Positions 10,648-21,854 of a stretch of DNA of 64,000 bases are shown here, in pieces. The notes below the pieces were generated by a model. That model was not told where the DNA came from, ran no database searches, and saw nothing but the letters and a program-made list of their open reading frames with translations. The stretch covers positions 709,950-773,949 of the forward strand of contig NMRA01000172.1 of NCBI GenBank assembly GCA_002633005.1, given 5' to 3'. This DNA comes from Phoronis australis. Taxonomy: Eukaryota > Phoronida > Phoronidae. The position numbers and the translations under genes are program-made. Each line of letters begins with the position of its first letter. Position 1 is the first letter of the stretch.

Positions 10648-11865
10648 CTTAGATGCTTGTGTTGCAATAAAGAGATCGGTAATGAACGCTTGCAAGGATA
10701 TCTTTGAGAAACTTTCCCTGTAGTATACAATAAAGTGTGCTAACCGCGAAATATGCATTTCTCAGCTACATGTATAGCAAAATATTACACTTTACTAACA
10801 TTTTCATGAAAAAGATAAGATTTGCAAAGACACTTGAACACGCGTATATCGCTTACCATCTAGATGTGTTTATATGCAAAGTACAAAATGTGTGTATGAA
10901 TATTGTACGTATGTTTAACTCTAGGTTACACCTATGTTGAAATGCGGGTAGTAATTACGTCGAGGCATGATCCGAGTGAAATATTTTTAGTAACCATATT
11001 TAAACATACGTCTTACAACCTACTTAAATTGATGTACGTAAGTGTACGATATTTTCATAACTATCGGTATGTATTCATTAGTCTCATTTGGTGAAAAGCA
11101 GTGTTTATCTACCTTTAATTGTTATTTCATGTATTGTCTTCAGATAACACGATTTAAAAAACGAGAATGATCGCGAACTTGCATGAATGGGAGTTGTCCT
11201 ATACCATTACAATTTTTTCGTTTTCCTGCAGAACAAAACATGAACAAATCCGCAATCAGGCAAAATGAAAACACAGTTGGGTAACACTGATAGAAAAATC
11301 GCCAAATACCTTTCTTTGAAATTCTGAAAACTCTGATAGCAAAGTGCTCCAGGTGATTTTTGGTATTCTGAAATATTACGATAAGAACTTGGAGTTTTTG
11401 TTGAATATTTTAACGTTCAGGAGGACAATGAAATTCGGGCACTTCAATCACACCGGGCAGCCTCTTGAAACTCGGGTACCAGCCCCTATAGCAGCCTACC
11501 AAGGACCCCGGCTCCTCATCCTTTGAAAGTGTGCTCCTTATATGCATGACCCTACTAAAATGAACGGTTTCCCAAAGAGGGCAATAATAAAGTGGATATT
11601 GGCTCTCACTCTCACTTTCTTAAATAGATGGTTTCCGATGCCTACATTTCAGGATTTGGCAAGCCGCGGTAACCTATATAAGTGTAACCGGACCCATCAT
11701 ATATAGGTGGAGCCTTCGTGCAAGGCTGGCCTCTATACATGTAGTCTTTGGTGTACCAAGTTAAAAACAGAAACTTGGCTGTTCAACCTTTACTGACAGG
11801 TGTGCCCACCAATAATCATATTTTAAATAGAAACACTCATAACCGTTAAAGGTAGGTTAAAGACG

Positions 11866-13115
11866 GACAATAATAATTGTTGCAGCTTCTGGTACTACTA
11901 ACCGCAATGATACCGAAATCAGATACAATTTTGAATTTGTTTCTGATTCAAAGCGCTTCACGTAATCACCGTACCCGCCCAACTTCTCCCGAATGGTGTT
12001 TGCGTAGATGACTGGATCGCGCAGACGATTAGAGGAGTCTTGATGTTGTTCATCGGCATTGAGCGCGGGTGGTGGCTACACCTAGCTAAGTTAAGTAACA
12101 GCGAGAGAGATGTCAAAAAGTATCGCGGTGTGAATGCCTTAAAAATCGACCAAAAAACAAAACAGTGGCAAAAAGGTTTACCCGGTATCTGTTATCTTTG
12201 GTGTATTTGCTAGCATAGTACCATAAAGTGCAGGCAATTTCAAATTTCGAATTGAAAGTGATCGCCAATGATGTTGTTATCCACTTGTGGATTGGTGGAT
12301 GGATTGACATGCATGCGTTTCCGATATTTTGAGTTCAGTGCACGCCGAAGGTAAGTTCTTTACAGGCATTCCTCCGTCGTTGCTCAAAAACCATACATTG
12401 GAATACCGTGTTTTCTTTCACTGGCAAATCTCCAACGAGCATGTTCAGGGAAAGTAGGTCTAGAACTAATAAGACTTTGGTCAATGGACAAAGTCTTTTC
12501 TAGTAAATTTCCAGTAAATGGTGCACAGCCTTTCAGACTTCATACGAGAAACAAACTTGATGGAAAGACTTCTAAGGTTGGACGTCACTACTCCAAATGT
12601 TCACTACTCTAAAGGTTCGCTACCTTCGATAGTTCACTACTTCGAATGTACACAATTCCGAAACCAGAGAACTCTGACAGTTCCGACGCGGCCTTGCGCG
12701 TGGTTCCAGTGGGTGAGACTGAGTCGCAGCAGCCCTAAACTTTTCAGTACTGCAGTGAAATGATGCGATCTTGGCACGGAATTGTTCAACGTATCGTCTT
12801 ATTCTTTTTAAAATGCAAGTATGTACTCATTTTCTGTACTCATAAGACATGCGGGCAAGTTCACGTGGGCATGAAGTCCAAACAAAGGGTTTTATTGCCG
12901 GGCGTTGTTTTCGAGTGTCTAATGAGGTGTAAGACTTAAGTGGGTTTCAGATTTGAAAGTTCGGCAGGAGGTAACGTGAGAACGTTCTTTCTGAAACATA
13001 TTAGATCCGAATGGAAGTTCCGTTCTTTGCTAGCAACAGTCACGGTATCCTTAAGTCTGCTGTTACGAATTCCATCTTATTTCAGGATCATACAACTGAG
13101 AGTTAATTCATGGAT
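11866..13115 (+). mobile_element. 1.1-1.5 kb dispersed repeat, copy A
   Basis: Shares ordered blocks with copies B (17930-19480), C (21855-22986) and D (28776-29240). These include GCAGCTTCTGGTACTACTAA, AAACAAAACAGTGGCAAAAA, GGATGGATTGACATGCATGC and a CCGAAGGTTCGCTACCTTCG-like minisatellite near 12595-12660. No protein-coding frame is conserved between copies, so it looks like a non-autonomous element. Confidence 0.7.
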
Positions 13116-13319
13116 TGTATTTATGACAGTTTTCATGGTTTATCAATTTAGGTATTTCCTTGTACATTGTACATATTAAGTTTAAAATTATCTATTATTG
13201 AGTAGAGACAACATTCTTGGGACATCTATTTACTTCTTCATGGAATATATATAAGTTCAATACTTTTGTTTATGTTTCATCATTACGGCGTTTTCCCATT
13301 GCTCCCAACTTGTTCGACT

Positions 13320-14207
13320 CGCATTCCCAAATCTCTTCATAATCAAAGCCTTGATCGATGATATAATCTCTAATTGTTCTGGTGTTTTCCATCAGTTCAC
13401 TCATGGCGACGTTTCGAGTTTCGTTCCTCGTCCTCGGAGTCCAGACTTAATTTTTCGTGAGACGAAAGTCGTGGACGTGCCAGTAACAACCTTGGAATTG
13501 GAACACTTTGTGCGACTGACGACAGAATCCGTCCACTGGAATACGACGCTGACCTACCCTTTTTTCAATGTTGAACTGGTGACGGATACTGATTCCTCGT
13601 TGCCACGCTACGTAATCCAACCAAGCCGTTGCCTTTCGCGCCTTAGGGTGGGAAAATTCTCGTTGGAAATTGTTTTCTTGCCTACGACTACTAAATGGTC
13701 CTGTCGGTTGCTCGTTCATAATGCTGCGAAGGTAAAGAGCCTTACATCGAATCGCAGAATCTTTGACACCGCCTTTGGTATTTTTACCGCTTTTTCCATC
13801 TCTCTTTGACGTATAAATGTCTTTCCCTTTTCGTGGTATCTGTGGAAAACAATACTAGGACCTCCGACGATATTCTGTTTGAAGGTATAATACAAGTCTG
13901 TGTTTTTCCTCAAAGAGCGTAAAGAATACGTTACCGACATTTTTGAAGAGAACCTTCATGGTCAGTCCGGGCACGCTTATACCATCCTTGAAGAGGCCTA
14001 CGCCCTTTTCCCTATAGAATGCCGTCTAGGTATCGACGGCTTCCAGCATGGGTCCGGTTATTGTACCACACCAAAAAATCTTCCAGACTCTTCATGTTGT
14101 TGCCTTCCCATGCCCTCTGACAGAGGGCATAATCGTCGCCGCTTATCCCCTCCCCTTTCAAACTGTTGTTAAAAGCCGCTTGAGGCTAGAGCCGTTTCCT
14201 CTAATTA
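13320..14207 (-). pseudogene. Polinton-type protein-primed DNA polymerase B fragment (left, minus-strand copy)
   Basis: Read right to left, this encodes the N-terminal and middle part of a family-B DNA polymerase of the Polinton/Maverick type. Successive frames show DYALCQRAW and DFLVWYNN (about 14050-14160), GISVPGLTM, NIVGGPSIVFHRYHEKGKT (about 13810-13890), then WLDYVAWQRG and IPVDGF...FQGCYWH (about 13460-13640). The reading frame changes several times, including just after the FD of motif A (about 13745), and a stop follows the FQGCYWH segment, so it is not functional. Its right end runs into the assembly gap. The 13320-13890 part is the inverted counterpart of 15057-15645. Established: such polymerases replicate large DNA transposons. 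Inferred: this is a fossil fragment. Confidence 0.8.
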
Positions 14208-14213
14208 ACGCAA

Positions 14214-14577
14214 NNNNNNNNNNNNNNNNNNNNNNNNNNNNNNNNNNNNNNNNNNNNNNNNNNNNNNNNNNNNNNNNNNNNNNNNNNNNNNNNNNNNNNN
14301 NNNNNNNNNNNNNNNNNNNNNNNNNNNNNNNNNNNNNNNNNNNNNNNNNNNNNNNNNNNNNNNNNNNNNNNNNNNNNNNNNNNNNNNNNNNNNNNNNNNN
14401 NNNNNNNNNNNNNNNNNNNNNNNNNNNNNNNNNNNNNNNNNNNNNNNNNNNNNNNNNNNNNNNNNNNNNNNNNNNNNNNNNNNNNNNNNNNNNNNNNNNN
14501 NNNNNNNNNNNNNNNNNNNNNNNNNNNNNNNNNNNNNNNNNNNNNNNNNNNNNNNNNNNNNNNNNNNNNNNNNNNNN
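14214..14577. other. Assembly gap (run of N)
   Basis: 364 unspecified bases lie between the left polymerase fragment and a palindromic tandem array. The true length and content are unknown. Isolated Ns also occur at 5842 and 41677. Confidence 0.99.
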
Positions 14578-14790
14578 GTCTATATAAATATAACTGGACC
14601 CATCGTAACGGGTCCAGTTATATACATATATAGGTTGACCTGCAGGGATGGGTCTGTCTATATAAATATAACTGGACCCATCGTAACGGGTCCAGTTATA
14701 TACATATATAGGTTGACCTGCAGGGATGGGTCTGTCTATATAAATATAACTGGACCCGTTACGACGGGTCCAGTTATATACATATAGATA
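14578..14790. repeat. 78-bp tandem repeat made of palindromes
   Basis: About 2.7 copies of a unit containing TATAACTGGACCC, an 8-nt loop and GGGTCCAGTTATA, then TATATAGGTTGACCTGCAGG. Each unit forms a 13-bp hairpin, and GGTTGACCTGCAGG is itself near-palindromic. The array abuts the N gap and probably extends into it. A weak relative (AACCTATATAAG...CATATATAGGT) lies near 11670-11710. Confidence 0.9.
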
Positions 14791-15033
14791 GACCCATTCC
14801 ACATTTGGTGTCCCCATTTTTGTCCATGAAAAGCGAACTTTTATTAGATAAGAAAAGTTCAAATTAAATAAGAAGCTGTTGTCATGATTTTGCGTTCTCT
14901 CTCCCAGGTTAGTTTAGGACCTCCAACTTTTTACGTTGGTTCAATTTAAGGTGAATTTTTTCTACTTTTATTCTCGTTTGGCTTGAATTAGAAGTCACAT
15001 GTATCAATTGTACCCGTTGTATGTGATTGCATC

Positions 15034-16909
15034 TTGATAACCAGCACAACAATTCAAGACTTGTATTATACCTTCAAACAGAATATCGTTGGAGGTCCTA
15101 GTATTGTTTTCCACAGATACCACGAAAAGGGAAAGACGTTTATACGTGAGAGGGAGATGGAGAAAGCGGGAAAAATACCAAAGGCGGTGTCAAAGATTCT
15201 GGTATTCGATGTAAGGCTCTTTACCTTCACAGCATTATGAACGAGCAACCGACAGGACCATTTATTCGTCGTAAGCAAGAAATACTTTCCAACGAGAATT
15301 TTCTAACCCTAAGGCTCGAAAGGCAACGGCTTTGTTGGATTACGTAGCGTGGCAACGAGGAATCAGTCTCCGTCACTAGTTCAACATGGTTGAAAAAGGG
15401 TGTGTCAGCGTCGTATTCCAGTGGACGGATTCTGTTGTCAGTCACACAAAGTGTTCCAATTCCAAGGTTGTTACTGGCACGGCCACGACTGTCGTCTCAC
15501 GAAAAATGACGACGGGCCTCCGAGGACGAGGAACGAAACTCGAAACGTCGCCATGAGTGAACTGATAGAAAACACCAGAAAAATTAAAGATTATATCACC
15601 GATCAAGGCTTAATTTGATTACAAAGAGATTTGGGAATGCGAATTTGAGGATTTGAAACGGCAAGACGATACCCTAAGTTCTTTTCTCAGAAGACGAGAG
15701 TTGTCCGCGGAACGTTTCTACTGCTTGACGAGCGAACAAATACATGTAAAATCATTCGTTCTAGACGGCATTCTGTTCGAGATTGTGGAGTGTGACATCG
15801 ATGTCCCGAGCCATCTGAAAGAGCACTTTTCAGAAATGCAGCCTATATTCAAGAATGTACAAATCACCAGAGACGACCTAGGAGACTTTATTCGGGAGTA
15901 TGCCGAGAAAAGCAAAATCATGAGCCGACCACGAAGATCTCTGGTAGGAAGTTTCTTCGATAAGAAAATTGTGTTGGCGACCCCCCTTCTGAAATGGTGC
16001 TTGGAACACGGCCTGAAGATAACAAACGTCTATCAAGTGGTCGAATTTGCTCCCGTAAAATGCTTCGAGCGTTTTGGTGAGGAAGTCAGCGACGCAAGGC
16101 GGGAAGAGGACAAAGACAAAAACAAAGCGATCGTAGCGCAAACGATGAAACTCATAAGGAACAGCGCGTATGGTAAGACGGTAACAAATCAAGAAAGACG
16201 TCGTGACGTGAAATATTGCGGAGAGGCTAAGGCTCAACGGGAAGTCCAGTTCCCGGAATTTAGACACGTCAACTACATCGGGGACAGAACCTATGAATTG
16301 GAGATGAAAAAAAGACCATCTGCCTGAAGCTGCCGCTTCAAATACGCTTTTTCGTTTATCAGTACGCAAAGTTGCGCATGTTGGAGTTTTACTACGACTT
16401 CATGTTAAGATTCGTCGATAGATCCGATTTCGAATATTGCGAAATGGACACGGACTCGGCGTACATGGCTATATCCGGTAACTGTCTTGAGGACGTGATC
16501 AAACCAGACATGCGAGCAGCATTCGAGAGGGAAAAACATCTTTGGTTTCCGCGAACGGACACGGAAGAAAACGAAGCTTACGACACACCCACGCCCGGCT
16601 TATTGAGACTGGAATTTGAAGGGGACTACTGCATCGCCCTTTGCTCTAAAACATTTTACGTGGGGGCGGACGACGGTCAATTCCATTTTAGCTGCCAGAG
16701 TGCAAAGACAAAGAAATGAAATCGACAAGGCGAGGTATCTCAAAGTATTACACACCACAAAGAGTAGCTCGGCCCTCAACAAAGTATTCCAGTTAGGTGG
16801 CGATAACACTATGTATGCCTATCTGCAAGAGAGGTGCGCGTTCACCTACTTTTATCCCAAAAGACGAGTGTTCGACGACGGCGTCACCACTGGACCTTAT
16901 AACATTTAA
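15034..16909 (+). pseudogene. Polinton-type DNA polymerase B, palm-to-C-terminus, frame-disrupted (right copy)
   Basis: Successive open frames (15034-15240, 15400-15618, 15653-16327, 16372-16719, 16616-16909) give consecutive segments of a family-B DNA polymerase. They include NIVGGPSIVFHRYHEKGKT, the FQGCYWHGH segment, HFSEMQPIFKN, LATPLLKWCLEHGL, polymerase motif B (KLIRNSAYGKTV, about 16150-16180), motif C (YCEMDTDSAYM, about 16435-16468) and the C-terminal CSKTFYVG and FTYFYPKRRV. At least four frame changes separate them, so no intact enzyme is encoded. The catalytic DTDS and the KxxxNSxYGK residues persist. Up to about 15645 it is an inverted repeat of the left copy. A source in Polinton/Maverick or a related adintovirus-like element is established for this protein type; neither capsid nor integrase genes were recognised nearby. 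Confidence 0.85.
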
Positions 16910-17148
16910 TTCGGACATTTGATAATTTACTGTAAACTATTTTAACGGATTCTTAACGTCTTGTTTTTTGTAGTGTACATGTATTCGTTCTTTGTCATTA
17001 ACACACGTTTTAAACACTATCGGTTTTATGTTCTGTGTTAGCTGGTCGCATCTTATTATGTTTAGCTTAGTATCGTCGGGTCCTGGGTTAGACTTTACAA
17101 TATGATGTACAACGACGACACTTGGCGTACACGAAATAAGTTTTGTTC

Positions 17149-17455
17149 TTATTCAGCAGCGTCATCCCTCTTTTGTTTCGGTTCTCGATCCGTTGCGAGG
17201 AGCCGCACAAACGGGCATGGAAGTGTCTCTCTAACGGGGCTTATTAAACCTATTACGTCATAAGGTGTGACGTCATTGACACATCCGTCCGGTAGGCGAA
17301 TGGTGTCTCTTCCGATTGCAGTCATCCCACTTGATATTTGACCTTTTCCTTTCGCATGATGACCTTTGACTCGAGACCCGCTCAAACGGGCGTCCTAAAC
17401 CTCTTACTACACTACTTGCACCATTATCGTCAATATTATCGCTGGCCAAATGCAT
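17149..17455 (-). pseudogene. Unknown ORF remnant convergent with the polymerase
   Basis: Two overlapping minus-strand frames (17273-17455, then 17149-17385) read smoothly into each other if one frame change near 17340 is allowed, giving about 100 codons with a charged Arg/Lys-rich middle and ending KQKRDDAAE. It converges on the polymerase with about 240 bp between the ends. It could be the 3' end of another Polinton gene, but I recognise no domain. Confidence 0.25.
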
Positions 17456-17587
17456 GAACGTTACTCCGTTAAATTACGTGCGTAAGTTAATTCTTGTTAG
17501 AGGTGTAAAGTAATTGTTTACGGTGTAAAGTAATCATCTGTGTCGTAAAGTAATTATTTCGACATATTATTTATGACGTACGAAGTA

Positions 17588-17800
17588 ATTATTATGATCG
17601 ACATATGTCCCGATTAATAGATAAATGATACGTACGTCGCAAGCTCGTTACCAGAAATGAAAAGGAGACCGAGGTAGGCGATATAAGGTCATTTATTATG
17701 ACTAAAACAATTACAATAAAATGAATACAGGTAAATAACGTATATTAGGTAATCTCTGGTAAGATGCGCAATAAAAAGCGCCACAAGAGATTGCTTTACG
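17588..17800 (+). repeat. Relic similar to 39410-39610
   Basis: Shares ordered words with 39410-39610: ATGATCGACATATGTCCCGA, ATGAAAAGGAGACCGAGG, AAGGTCATTTATT and AAAGCGCCACAAGA. At 39.4 kb the same DNA encodes a CxxC...CxxC tail. Here the cysteine codons are lost, so this is the more decayed copy. Confidence 0.65.
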
Positions 17801-17929
17801 CCACAATTAATTACGTCTCCAACAAAAATTATCTTATACAAGTAATTTACCGCCGTAACGTTCACCCATTTGACCAACGATACACCATAGTGTAACAAGA
17901 GAGTCTAGAAGTAAATGTCTATAACTAGT

Positions 17930-19480
17930 TAAGCTTTAAAGCAGCGAAAGAGCTCTCACAAAGTAGTGTGGCGTGAATGTTTTGAAATCAACCAAGAAAC
18001 AAAACAGCAGAAACGTTATCTGCTATTTTGGTATACTTGCTAGCACAGAATGGTACGGTGCAGGCATTTCAAATCTCGAATTGAAGGTGATCGTCAAATG
18101 ATTGTTGTTCATCCATTGTCCATTTTGATTGTGGAATGGTGGATTGACATGCATGCGCGTGTATACGTGAGTGCATTTCTATTCTTTTAAATCCAGTACA
18201 CACCGACGGTGAGTTCACTGAAGGCCTTCCTCTGGCGCAGCTCAAACAAAAATCAGACATTTAAATACTGTGTGTTCTTGCACTGAGAAAACGAGCATGT
18301 TCACAGTATTAGGGAAAAGTAGGTGTAGACCTAATAATGACAAACTTTGGTCAATGAAGGAAGTACTCTCTTGTCAATCAATATCAATGGTGCACAGGCT
18401 CGATGGAAAAGATTTCCATGTCACCGTTCCGAAAGTTCTCTACTCCGAAAGCCCACTACTCCGAAGGTTCGCCACCCTCACAAGTTCACTTCTTCGAATG
18501 TCCACAGTTCCAAAACCAGAACTCGGAAAATTCATCGCTCTGATTGTCTGCTAATGACTCGGAAGTGACAGGAATAAAATATTGTATCTGTGCCCATCAT
18601 GTAGTAAACATTGAAAGGGAGAGTGCCAGAGTTACACAGTCTTATAACATTGGTTACATCTTTTACAAATGAGCTCAGTTCCAACCACTTCCAATCGTGA
18701 TTCTTGGATCTAAGTAACGACGCACTCTCAAGCAGGGACAACATCTGGGGCACGGGTCAGGGCTGCGGCGACCAACGGCGGTTTCAACTTTAAGAAGACT
18801 GAATGGGACTGATTTTGAGAAGACTGGCTGGGACAAGATAGCCTTCTAACCAAATTTAGTTTCGACCGGCCGTGAGCGCGGTTCCGTTGGGTGAGGTAAT
18901 AATTTATCGATATCCCTACTTCGTATTCTCTTTCTGTCACCTGCTAATGCATCGCTGGCGTCAATCTTCCAACTTTGGTATCTTTTTAAAAATGCAAGAA
19001 CGTACTTGGTTTTCCGTATTCGTAAGGCATGGGCATGAAATCAGTAATAACCGGACGTTGTTTTCGGTATAGGTACACCACTCAGCGCATCTAGTAGTAT
19101 CGTTTACTTTATGCAAGGAGTATAAAAATGAAACCCGAGTTCTAAAATTTAGATATCGGAGTAGTGAACCTTCGGAGTAGTGAACCTTCAGAATAGTGGG
19201 CTGTTTCCATTTCCAGCGATGTAATTAACACGCAAAAAACAACCAGATAAAAATTTCGTCTAGTCATTCTCAGCCTTAAAAATTCCCTCCAAGTTTGTAT
19301 TTAAGCACGCTTAATTTGAAAGTTTGGCGGAAAGTAACGCGAGAACGTTCTCTTTCTGGACGACATTACGACAAATTCGAATTTGAGTCCCATTCTTTAC
19401 GAGCAACTGTTGCCGCGGCATCCTCATTTCCGTCTCATCTCAGGAACATAGAGCTGAGAGTCGTCGTTATGTATAGACAG
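17930..19480 (+). mobile_element. 1.1-1.5 kb dispersed repeat, copy B
   Basis: The longest copy. Its 5' blocks match copies A and C (AAACAAAACAGCAGAAACG; GTGGATTGACATGCATGCG analogue). The middle has a CCGAAAGYYC/ACTACTCCGAAG minisatellite at 18430-18500, and near the 3' end the same minisatellite occurs inverted (CGGAGTAGTGAACCTTCGG, 19155-19200). The 3' block (GAGAACGTTCTCTTTCTGGA, ATAGAGCTGAGAGTCGTCG) matches A and D. No conserved ORF. Confidence 0.7.
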
Positions 19481-19524
19481 ATTCCATTACGGAAACTGCC
19501 GAATTCCTGGGGAGCGCCATATTG

Positions 19525-20880
19525 AGATCACGCCATTGCTAGCCTATAACACTGGAGTCAGTACAGCCTGCCTGTAAAACCAGCTTTCTGAGCTGGTGTG
19601 CTTGCCTGTGTTTTGTATTTGGTAGCAGATCAGCTGATTTGAAATCACTGACAGGGAGTGAAACCTAAAGCCAGTACAAATCACATAGTACTGCAAAGTA
19701 TATGGTTGCAATTGCACCAAAATGGGTACACCATGTACGTATCTAAAGCATTTGGGAGACAGGGGTAGTGACAAATGACAAATACATTGTTAAAAAATCT
19801 GGAGTTCTGAAATACCTTTTACCCAAAGACAAAGTTATGGCAGATACAAGTTTTACTATTGATGAACTCCTGTTTCCAAGACGAGTTAAATTAAACATAT
19901 CAGCTTTCACCAAAGGCAAGTCACACCTTAGTAAAAAAGGTCTAACAAAAACATAGCGCATTTCCACAGTAAGAATCCATTTGGAGCGAGCAATACGGAG
20001 AATTAAAAGTTTTCAAAATTGTGAGTACCAGTATTGCTGTGTAAAGCTTAGAATCAGTGGATAACTACTTTATTTTCTGTGCTGGGCTTGTGAACCTACG
20101 TGCTGATCTAATCAGAGATCAAAATTTGGAAGACTAACTTCCGGAGATTTTAAGTTGCCCATTCCAAGTGGTAACTTGTACTAGCTAAAGAATTTCTGAA
20201 AGTAAAATGTACGCAACCGTGCAACAGTTTGCTCAACAAAGCTTTCACTGTGTAGCACATCTATGTCATAATAAAATCATTTTCACGAACTTTAATATTA
20301 GCGCCTACGTAAATAAAGGTGGTGTTTCTGTTTTGGCATAAAACAAATGTAATCAAGATCACTATTAGTTGTGTACAGGACTAGTTTTGCTGTCTTAAGT
20401 CCAGTACAAAACACACAATAACGCAATATTAGGAAATAGTTATTTGGCTCTGGAATGTTTCTGTGAACACTGTGTCATCCTGTTAAGAACGTGTGTGGAT
20501 AGATTCCAGGGGACAGTTCAGCCTCAAGAAAGTAAACAAGTCATTAGAGTACATGACCAACGCTGGAGCAGATCCATTTGAAATAATTAAAACCCAAGTT
20601 AGAACAATAAACAAATAACAAATTCACGTCAGGTCACATATCTAATAAAACACAGACCTTATACAACCCAGGAATATGACTTAGAATAGCTCACTACCAT
20701 GCTGAACTGCTGTGCTGTTTTTGTTTTGAGCATTCGTGTAATGGCTGACTTTGGTATGCGAGGCCTGTGGCTGTTATGTAAACTATAGTACGAAGTTACA
20801 CGATCTCTGTCTATACAATCCTTCCCCCTAATTAGGGTATGTCAAGGGCCTTACTGAAAACTATAGTGTCGACCTTTGCA
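19525..20880. other. Intergenic, no feature recognised
   Basis: AT-rich, without long ORFs, clear repeats or known motifs on either strand. A short piece near 20790-20870 (CCCCCTAATTAGGG, CAAGGGCCTTAC) resembles the end of copy D near 29220-29265. Confidence 0.5.
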
Positions 20881-20924
20881 ATTAAAATATGAAAGGTTCA
20901 CCTGGAGCCGGAATAGGTTCGTCA

Positions 20925-21500
20925 TTGGTTTCTAGAAGCAGTATAAGATGGCCACTTACATGTACATAGAGACGTGGTGGGTTGTTTGCAGACGTTTCGA
21001 CCTGGTTCGCTAGGCTCAAGTTTATCGATGAATGAGGGATTTCCCGCCTTTCGATGGAGAATAGGCTCGTCATTGGTCTCCAGAGATCTCTATACCATCT
21101 GAAATGTGACCAGGATCCCAACCACACCTTCATTGGAGAAACCAAGAGACCGTTCCTTACCAGATTCAAAGAACATCAGAAACTGGACAGACCAACAGCT
21201 TCAGGGAACACATATTGACGACTAGGCATTTCATATCACTTGCGTCATCCAGGATCCTAGCCAAAGAACAAAATTGGTATGCTCGCAAGCTCAAAGAGTC
21301 CATAAACATCAGCAGTCAGCGCCCCCTCTAGAAGCGGGACCGACTCGGAGGACTCCACTTACCCCCCGTGTATTCCAGCATTCTTAACCAGCGAAATGCG
21401 GGAAATTCCTCATTCATCAATAAAGACCTGGCGCACCAGGTCGAAACGTCTGCAAACAACCCACCACGTCTAAGTGACCATTTTATACTACGAAAGGTCA
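20925..21500 (+). mobile_element. Penelope-like retroelement 3' fragment with inverted flanks
   Basis: The segment 20925-21060 (minus orientation) and the segment 21393-21500 (plus) share CGGGAAAT...CTCATTCATC and CCAGGTCGAAACGTCTGC followed by AAACAACCCACC, so they flank the GIY-YIG relic as inverted repeats. Inverted and direct pseudo-LTRs are characteristic of Penelope-like elements. The right flank carries a perfect GACCTGG-CGCA-CCAGGTC hairpin followed by GAAACGTC. Confidence 0.6.
21094..21385 (+). pseudogene. Penelope-like GIY-YIG endonuclease C-terminal domain, disrupted
   Basis: The translation gives YHLKCDQDPNHTFIGETKRP followed by FLTRFKEH, the CxxC-less form of the C...TFIGET.R....R..EH signature of Penelope GIY-YIG domains. 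After a frame change near 21210 it continues GEHILTTRHF, SSRILAKEQNWYARKLKES and LGGLHLPPVYSSIL, matching the usual order of the domain's C-terminal half. A TAG at 21329-21331 interrupts it. The reverse-transcriptase half was not found upstream, which is normal for 5'-truncated insertions. Established: in these elements the domain nicks target DNA to prime reverse transcription. This copy is dead. Confidence 0.75.
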
Positions 21501-21854
21501 ACCCTTTCCAGAAATTCGAACCATCCCCTTTTTTCTCAATTACACTATCTTGTCAGCTCACCATTGACCAGAATGGCTCAAATCAGTGTTCGAGTTAACC
21601 ACAATAAACTTGGATTACAAACTGTCGACAAAACGACAATGTTCAGCGTTAGCTTGATATTTCTGTAGGGCATCACATTTTCATGATTATTCCAAAAAAG
21701 ACAATAGAAAGCACGTTGAAAGCAGTTTCGGGTGGCGTTTCATCTCCCCACATCCAGGCCCGTACCCAAGGTGTCGTGGAAAGGGATTTGGACTGGGTTC
21801 AATCGAACCCAACGCGGAAAAGGTCCAGCTCGAGCCTATCCGTTAAAGATAGGA

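Larger units (their letters stand above)
9640..11860. other. Intergenic, AT-rich, with microsatellites
   Basis: No gene supported. It contains an (AT)n tract at 10494-10518 and a pentanucleotide (TTGTA)n at 10617-10647. The open frames here are AT-rich and without motifs. Confidence 0.6.

Noticed and set aside
13351-13809. 152-codon plus-strand ORF
   Set aside because: Shadow of the minus-strand polymerase fragment, which carries the recognisable motifs.
14048-14862. ORFs of 179 and 234 codons spanning the gap
   Set aside because: Consist mainly of undetermined residues from the N run plus the palindromic tandem array.
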